Shown here: positions 59,330-64,000 of the stretch, one piece after another | Layout: every line of letters begins with the position of its first letter | Position numbering within the stretch: position 1 is the stretch's first letter | NCBI RefSeq assembly: GCF_030150285.1 | Contig: NZ_JASLGE010000070.1 | Location: 1-64,000 of the forward strand | DNA length: 64,000 nt | Source: Pseudomonas sp. | GTDB taxonomy: Bacteria > Pseudomonadota > Gammaproteobacteria > Pseudomonadales > Pseudomonadaceae | Direction of reading: 5' to 3' | The notes under the pieces: model-generated | Database searches by the model: none | What the model saw: the letters and a program-made list of their open reading frames with translations, nothing else | What the model was told of the DNA's origin: nothing | Position numbers and translations under genes: made by a program

Positions 59330-60973
59330 ATGGCTGCTAAAGAAGTTAAATTCGGCGACTCCGCCCGTAAAAAAATGCTCACCGGCGTTAACGTTCTGGC
59401 TGACGCAGTAAAAGCGACCCTGGGCCCGAAAGGCCGTAACGTGATCATCGAGAAGAGCTTCGGCGCTCCGACCATCACCAAGGACGGCGTTTCTGTCGCC
59501 AAAGAAATCGAACTCGAAGACCGTTTCGAAAACATGGGCGCGCAGCTGGTTAAAGACGTTGCCTCCCGTGCCAACGATGACGCAGGCGACGGTACTACCA
59601 CCGCCACCGTTCTGGCTCAGTCGATCGTCAACGAAGGCCTGAAAGCCGTCGCTGCCGGTATGAACCCGATGGACCTCAAGCGCGGCATCGACAAGGCGAC
59701 CATCGCCATCGTCAAAGAGCTGAAAAACCTGTCCAAGCCATGCGCTGACACCAAGGCTATCGCTCAGGTCGGTACCATCTCTGCCAACTCCGACAGCTCC
59801 ATCGGCGACATCATCGCTGAAGCCATGGCTAAAGTCGGCAAAGAAGGCGTGATCACCGTTGAAGAAGGCTCGGGCCTGGAAAACGAACTGTCTGTGGTTG
59901 AAGGCATGCAGTTTGACCGCGGTTACCTGTCCCCTTACTTCGTCAACAAGCCAGACACCATGGTGGCTGAGCTGGACGGCCCGCTGATCCTGTTGGTTGA
60001 CAAAAAAATCTCCAACATCCGCGAAATGCTGCCAGTGCTGGAAGCTGTTGCCAAAGCCGGTCGTCCACTGCTGATCGTGGCTGAAGACGTTGAAGGCGAA
60101 GCCCTGGCGACTCTGGTTGTGAACAACATGCGCGGTATCGTTAAAGTCGCTGCTGTTAAAGCACCGGGCTTCGGCGATCGTCGCAAGGCCATGCTGCAGG
60201 ACATCGCTGTTCTGACCGGCGGTACCGTTATCTCTGAAGAGATCGGCCTGAGCCTGGAAAGCACTACCCTGGAACACCTGGGCAGCGCCAAGCGCGTAAC
60301 CTTGTCCAAAGAAAACACCATCATCGTTGACGGTGCTGGCGTACAGGGCGACATCGAAGGCCGTATCGCTCAGATCCGTGCTCAGGTTGCCGAGACGTCT
60401 TCGGACTACGACCGTGAAAAACTGCAAGAGCGTCTGGCCAAGCTGTCGGGCGGCGTTGCAGTGATCAAGGTAGGTGCCGGTTCCGAAGTAGAAATGAAAG
60501 AGAAGAAAGCCCGCGTTGAAGACGCCCTGCACGCAACCCGTGCAGCCGTTGAAGAAGGCGTGGTACCTGGCGGTGGCGTAGCGCTGATTCGTGCGCTGGA
60601 AGCCCTGACTGAACTGACCGGCGACAACGCTGACCAGAACGTTGGTATCGCTGTTCTGCGTCGTGCCGTTGAAGCCCCTCTGCGTCAAATCGCTGCCAAC
60701 AGCGGCGACGAGCCAAGCGTTGTGGTCAACGAAGTCAAGAACGGCAAAGGTAACTACGGTTACAACGCTGCGACTGGCGTGTACGGCGACATGATCGAAA
60801 TGGGCATCCTGGATCCAACCAAGGTGACCCGTTCGGCGCTGCAAGCGGCATCCTCTATCGGCGGTCTGATCCTGACCACCGAAGCGGCCATCGCTGAAGC
60901 ACCGAGCAAATCGGCTCCAGCTGGCGGCATGCCAGACATGGGCGGCATGGGTGGTATGGGCGGCATGATGTAA
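59330..60973 (+). CDS. groEL: Chaperonin GroEL
   Basis: A 547-residue Cpn60 that folds proteins in an ATP-driven double ring with GroES. The ATP-binding signature GDGTTTAT (about 86-93, with catalytic Asp87) is present, and the protein ends in the usual GGMGGMM tail (GGMGGMGGMM). TTTAAGGAATATC stands before the ATG. A strong terminator follows. The long open frame on the opposite strand inside it is a shadow of biased codon use. Confidence 0.98.
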   Translation: MAAKEVKFGDSARKKMLTGVNVLADAVKATLGPKGRNVIIEKSFGAPTITKDGVSVAKEIELEDRFENMGAQLVKDVASRANDDAGDGTTTATVLAQSIVNEGLKAVAAGMNPMDLKRGIDKATIAIVKELKNLSKPCADTKAIAQVGTISANSDSSIGDIIAEAMAKVGKEGVITVEEGSGLENELSVVEGMQFDRGYLSPYFVNKPDTMVAELDGPLILLVDKKISNIREMLPVLEAVAKAGRPLLIVAEDVEGEALATLVVNNMRGIVKVAAVKAPGFGDRRKAMLQDIAVLTGGTVISEEIGLSLESTTLEHLGSAKRVTLSKENTIIVDGAGVQGDIEGRIAQIRAQVAETSSDYDREKLQERLAKLSGGVAVIKVGAGSEVEMKEKKARVEDALHATRAAVEEGVVPGGGVALIRALEALTELTGDNADQNVGIAVLRRAVEAPLRQIAANSGDEPSVVVNEVKNGKGNYGYNAATGVYGDMIEMGILDPTKVTRSALQAASSIGGLILTTEAAIAEAPSKSAPAGGMPDMGGMGGMGGMM

Positions 60974-60996
60974 GCCAGCCTTACCCCGATACGCCT

Positions 60997-61032
60997 AAGC
61001 CCCGCCTGAGTCATCAGGCGGGGCTTTTTTTG
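60997..61032 (+). terminator. Terminator of groESL
   Basis: AAGCCCCGCCTGA (60997-61009) and TCAGGCGGGGCTT (61014-61026), loop GTCA, followed by TTTTT. Confidence 0.95.
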
Positions 61033-61103
61033 TGGCTGGCGTTTACTCCCGACTCACCTTATGGGCATGAGGCAGGTCAGTTGCATGTTTCGGGCTGTGG
61101 CAA

Positions 61104-63053
61104 TTACGGCTTCGACCGTTGCACGGTTGTGTTTTCCAGGGGGGGCCAGCCCAGCAACTGCTGTTTGTAACCGTAGCTTGCCGCCTGATAGTAAGTGATT
61201 GCTCGCTCAATCAGAGGGTCGGTCGCGGGGACGTGGGATTCAATGCTGGTGGTCTGGGCATCGTCATGTCGGCGCAGGCCCTTGCGGGGGCTGAGAATGG
61301 CCAGGTCTTTACCGTCAAACAACCCCAGATGCTGATAGTTGCCAACCACGACACGGGCAGGCAGCGGGTTGTCCAGTAGCAGGTTGCGGCCAAAAAAGGT
61401 GGACTGGTAATCCAGGTTCAATAAGCCGAGCAGTGTTGGTGCCAGGTCAATCTGGCTGGCCAGGTGTGGGTTCTCACGGGCACCAATCAAGGCGGGTGCG
61501 TAAATAAACAGAGGAATCTGATAGTTGGCGATTGGCAGGTCTTCCTTGCCGGCACTGCCCGCCGTATGGTCCGCCACGAAAACAAAGATCGTGTTATCAA
61601 ACCATGGCTTTTTGCGGGCCTGGGCAAGGAACTGGCCAATAGCATAGTCGGTGTATTTCACCGCACCGTCGCGGCCTTTACCCGATTGGATGTCGATTCG
61701 GTCATCCGGGTAGGTGTAAGGGCGGTGGTTCGACGTGGTCATCAACTGCAGTAGAAATGGCTTTTGCCGGGCGTAGTCAGCGTCGGCCAGCTTCAACGTT
61801 TCGCGGTAGAGATCTTCGTCAGCCATGCCCCAGGCGTTTTTGAAGTGGATATCGGCTTCATTCACGCTGCTTTGATCAACAACGCGATACCCGTTGCCGC
61901 TGAAAAACGCGTTCATATTGTCGAAGTAGCCGCGGCCGCCGTAGACAAACACGCTGTCATAACCCACCGCACTGAGCTGTTGACCCAGGCTGGCAAAGCC
62001 GCTTTCGCGTCCGATGCGTTTTACGATAGAGCGCCCAGGCGTTGGTGGAATCGCCAGGGTAATGGCCTCAAGCCCACGATCGGTGCGGGTGCCGGTGGCG
62101 TAGAAGTTATTGAAGTACAGGCTCTGCTTGCGTAACTGATCCAGATTCGGGGTCAGGTTGCGATCATCACCGTTGCTGCCCAAGTACTTGGCACTCAGGC
62201 TTTCAATGGTCACCAGCACAATATTGGGTTGGCGCGGTGTGCCCGGGTTGTCGATATTGCGGCGAATATCCAGCGCGTTGGTGCCCACAAATGTGGCGTT
62301 GGGCTCTGCCAGTTCACGGCGCAATTGTTTGGCCACTATTTCGTCAGGCAGGCTGGCGTAAAACTGCTGGTAATCCAGTTCATTGTTACGAAACGCAGCG
62401 AAGAACTGGTACGGCCCGTTGTTCGCCAGTTCGCGCTGATAGGTGTTCCCCCCTTGGCCGCGCGGGTCATTCTGATCGAGCAGTTGCAGGCTCACACCCG
62501 CCAACACCACCAGGCCAGCAAGTGCTGCGAGGCGTTCGCGAAGATCGGGCAAGGGCGCATTCATCGCGGCCTTGAAAGGTTTTCGTAGCGCGAGACTCAG
62601 AACGATTGCGACACCGGCAATGGCGCTGAGCAGCAGGCCGACAGGGTAGGACTCCAGCACGTTGTTTAGCACTTCATCGGAGTAGACCAGGTAGTCAACC
62701 GCGATAAAGTTAAAGCGCACGCCGAATTCATCCCAGAATAAAAATTCTGCGACCGCCGTGAACAGCATGACGAACAGGCTGAGACTCAGCAGGCCTTGCA
62801 ACCACCACTGATGCCCGCGCCGATGCCACACCTGGGGCGGGCACAGCAGCAGATAGAGGCCCAGCGGCAGGGCGGCATAGGTCAGAAAGCCTGCATCGTA
62901 GAGCAGGCCAAAACCGAAAACAGGCAACCAATGGCTGCCGGCCTCCGGGAGGTGGGTGGCCAGTAAAACACCTCGGGTGACCAGAAATATGGCCAACCAG
63001 CAGCCCGTCAACAGAAAGAGGTAGCGCATTGGCGCGGTGTCAAGCAGACGCAT
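61104..63053 (-). CDS. LtaS/OpgB-like membrane sulfatase-fold phosphotransferase
   Basis: A 649-residue protein with about five N-terminal membrane helices (residues 1-170) and a large periplasmic alkaline-phosphatase-fold domain (about residues 275-620). The nucleophile threonine lies in ATGTRTDRGLEAI, and the metal ligands include the Glu in VTIESLSAKYLGS and DHTAGSAG further on. This is the family of lipoteichoic acid synthase, OpgB (phosphoglycerol transfer to periplasmic glucans) and EptA-like enzymes. In a Gram-negative the likeliest role is phosphoglycerol or phosphoethanolamine transfer to glucans or lipid; the substrate is unknown. It is divergent from colR. Confidence 0.85.
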   Translation of the reverse strand: MRLLDTAPMRYLFLLTGCWLAIFLVTRGVLLATHLPEAGSHWLPVFGFGLLYDAGFLTYAALPLGLYLLLCPPQVWHRRGHQWWLQGLLSLSLFVMLFTAVAEFLFWDEFGVRFNFIAVDYLVYSDEVLNNVLESYPVGLLLSAIAGVAIVLSLALRKPFKAAMNAPLPDLRERLAALAGLVVLAGVSLQLLDQNDPRGQGGNTYQRELANNGPYQFFAAFRNNELDYQQFYASLPDEIVAKQLRRELAEPNATFVGTNALDIRRNIDNPGTPRQPNIVLVTIESLSAKYLGSNGDDRNLTPNLDQLRKQSLYFNNFYATGTRTDRGLEAITLAIPPTPGRSIVKRIGRESGFASLGQQLSAVGYDSVFVYGGRGYFDNMNAFFSGNGYRVVDQSSVNEADIHFKNAWGMADEDLYRETLKLADADYARQKPFLLQLMTTSNHRPYTYPDDRIDIQSGKGRDGAVKYTDYAIGQFLAQARKKPWFDNTIFVFVADHTAGSAGKEDLPIANYQIPLFIYAPALIGARENPHLASQIDLAPTLLGLLNLDYQSTFFGRNLLLDNPLPARVVVGNYQHLGLFDGKDLAILSPRKGLRRHDDAQTTSIESHVPATDPLIERAITYYQAASYGYKQQLLGWPPLENTTVQRSKP

Positions 63054-63258
63054 GAGTGTTGTTCCATAAGCCCGTAGGGGGGGCGCGAGTCTGCGGGTGC
63101 CACTGTGTGGGGGTTGTGAACCTCAGGTAAAAAACTCGTTAAGTTCATCCTGCGGTTAACTAAATAGCGTATGAGCCCTGCAACGCTGGTTCTCTGCGGT
63201 TCTTCGCCTTAAGCTTCGCAGGCCAAGACGGCTGTCACTGCGTAACGGGAGAGTGCCC

Positions 63259-63942
63259 ATGAGAATTCTATTGGTCGAAGACAACCGCGATATCCTTGCC
63301 AACCTGGCGGATTACCTGGGGCTCAAAGGGTATACCGTTGATTGCGCGCAGGACGGCTTGTCCGGTCTGCACCTGGCGGCCACCGAGCACTACGACTTGA
63401 TCGTGCTCGACATCATGTTGCCGGGTATTGACGGTTACACTCTGTGCAAGCGTCTGCGCGAAGATGCCCGTCGTGACACCCCGGTGATCATGTTGACGGC
63501 GCGCGACCAGTTGGACGACCGGCTGCAAGGCTTCAAGTCGGGCGCGGATGATTACTTGCTAAAACCCTTTGCTCTCTCGGAGCTTGCGGCGCGAATCGAA
63601 GCGGTGTTGCGTCGAGCCCAGGGCGGCGGGCGGCGAGAGCTACAAGTAAGCGATTTGAAATACGACCTCGATACCCTTGAAGTGACGCGCGAAGGACGCC
63701 TGCTCAAACTTAACCCGGTAGGCCTCAAACTGCTGGCAGTGCTGATGCAAAAAAGCCCTCATGTGCTGCGCCGCGAAGTGCTCGAAGAGGCGTTGTGGGG
63801 CGATGACTGCCCGGACAGCGATAGCTTGCGCAGCCACGTGCACCAGTTGCGCCAGGTGATCGACAAACCGTTTGGAAAGCCGCTGTTGCAAACCGTTCAT
63901 GGTGTGGGCTACCGCCTCGCCGAGGCCCGCGATGGAGTTTAA
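63259..63942 (+). CDS. colR: OmpR-family response regulator ColR
   Basis: A 227-residue regulator. The receiver domain (residues 1-115) has D8, the phospho-acceptor D51 in VLDIMLPG and the conserved Lys in LLKPF; a winged-helix DNA-binding domain covers about 125-225. ColR responds to excess zinc or iron and membrane stress and controls outer-membrane genes and root colonisation. GGGAGAG precedes the ATG at 63259; a GTG two codons upstream is less likely. Its stop overlaps the start of colS by 11 bp. Confidence 0.93.
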   Translation: MRILLVEDNRDILANLADYLGLKGYTVDCAQDGLSGLHLAATEHYDLIVLDIMLPGIDGYTLCKRLREDARRDTPVIMLTARDQLDDRLQGFKSGADDYLLKPFALSELAARIEAVLRRAQGGGRRELQVSDLKYDLDTLEVTREGRLLKLNPVGLKLLAVLMQKSPHVLRREVLEEALWGDDCPDSDSLRSHVHQLRQVIDKPFGKPLLQTVHGVGYRLAEARDGV

Positions 63943-64000
63943 GCAAAGCCTCGCTCAGCGGATCATCATTGCCTTTGCCTTGATGAGCGCGCTGGTAGCG
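63932..64000 (+). CDS. colS: Sensor histidine kinase ColS (N-terminal fragment)
   Basis: An ATG at 63932, inside the last codons of colR, opens MEFKQSLAQRIIIAFALMSA and continues to the window edge. This is a cytoplasmic start and the beginning of the first membrane helix of ColS, the zinc/iron sensor that phosphorylates ColR. The overlap indicates translational coupling. Only 23 residues are visible, so the call rests mainly on position after colR. Confidence 0.85.
   Translation, partial: MEFKQSLAQRIIIAFALMSALVA

Noticed and set aside
59300..60844. 514-codon open frame on the reverse strand opposite groEL
   Set aside because: Codon bias of groEL leaves the opposite strand open. The translation is low-complexity (rich in Asp, Phe, His, Gln and Val), with no family match and no ribosome site.

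Overview
The window is ordinary-looking chromosome of a fluorescent-group Pseudomonas. Almost every gene is recognisable as a Pseudomonas core or common accessory gene: braC/livK, rapA, pcaR-IJFTBDC, ttgABC-ttgR, fdxA-mutS-pncC-recA-recX, erdR-dgkA-finR-fpr, rimO-kup, the aminoacyl-PG pair virJ-mprF, proS, ampG, groESL and colRS. I see no integrase, transposase, phage gene, CRISPR array or toxin-antitoxin pair. The moderate GC content and close protein matches suggest a P. fluorescens/fragi-like species, but that placement is recall, not computed.

Layout: 0-2.4 kb, branched-chain amino-acid transport (livH end, livK) and a DUF2288 gene; 2.4-7.7 kb, an MHYT-GGDEF-EAL protein and RapA; 7.8-10.9 kb, small proteins including a 38-residue CcoM-like oxidase subunit behind an Anr/Fnr-type promoter, then a Pit phosphate transporter; 10.9-11.7 kb, a long spacer; 11.7-19.6 kb, the protocatechuate (beta-ketoadipate) branch genes with their IclR regulator PcaR; 19.6-26.3 kb, the convergent TtgABC/MexAB-OprM-like efflux operon and divergent ttgR; 26.7-32.1 kb, fdxA, mutS and the SOS genes recA-recX; 32.2-38.1 kb, LOG protein, QS-factor-like protein, TapT-like DTW protein, ErdR, DgkA, FinR and Fpr; 38.2-44.4 kb, RNA-modification and housekeeping genes (trmO, yehS-like, a degenerate RsuA-like protein, GNAT, rimO) and kup; 44.5-48.4 kb, aminoacyl-phosphatidylglycerol hydrolase and synthase; 48.6-49.3 kb, three separate initiator tRNA units; 49.5-56.5 kb, dinB, a lipoprotein, proS, ampG, an alkyltransferase-like gene and a DUF481 gene; 56.6-61 kb, an SDR, a HugZ-like protein, FxsA and groESL; 61.1-64 kb, an LtaS/OpgB-like sulfatase-fold enzyme and colR with the first codons of colS.

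The genes work in small groups. PcaB, PcaC, PcaD, the IJ CoA-transferase and PcaF take carboxymuconate to succinyl-CoA plus acetyl-CoA, with a dicarboxylate permease in the same operon; PcaR-like boxes lie before pcaR and before pcaI. The adjacent efflux pump has a TtgR-type operator between ttgA and ttgR. recA and dinB both have CTG-N10-CAG LexA boxes; groES has a sigma-32-like promoter; ccoM has an Anr box placed at -41.5.

I did not find a convincing unknown multi-gene system. The most unusual things are an RsuA-family protein that has lost its catalytic aspartate, a tandem triplication of complete initiator-tRNA transcription units, a synteny break beside fdxA where rsmZ and rpoS would be expected, a large bulged hairpin between mutS and fdxA, a perfect unassigned palindrome upstream of livK, and a long spacer upstream of pcaR.
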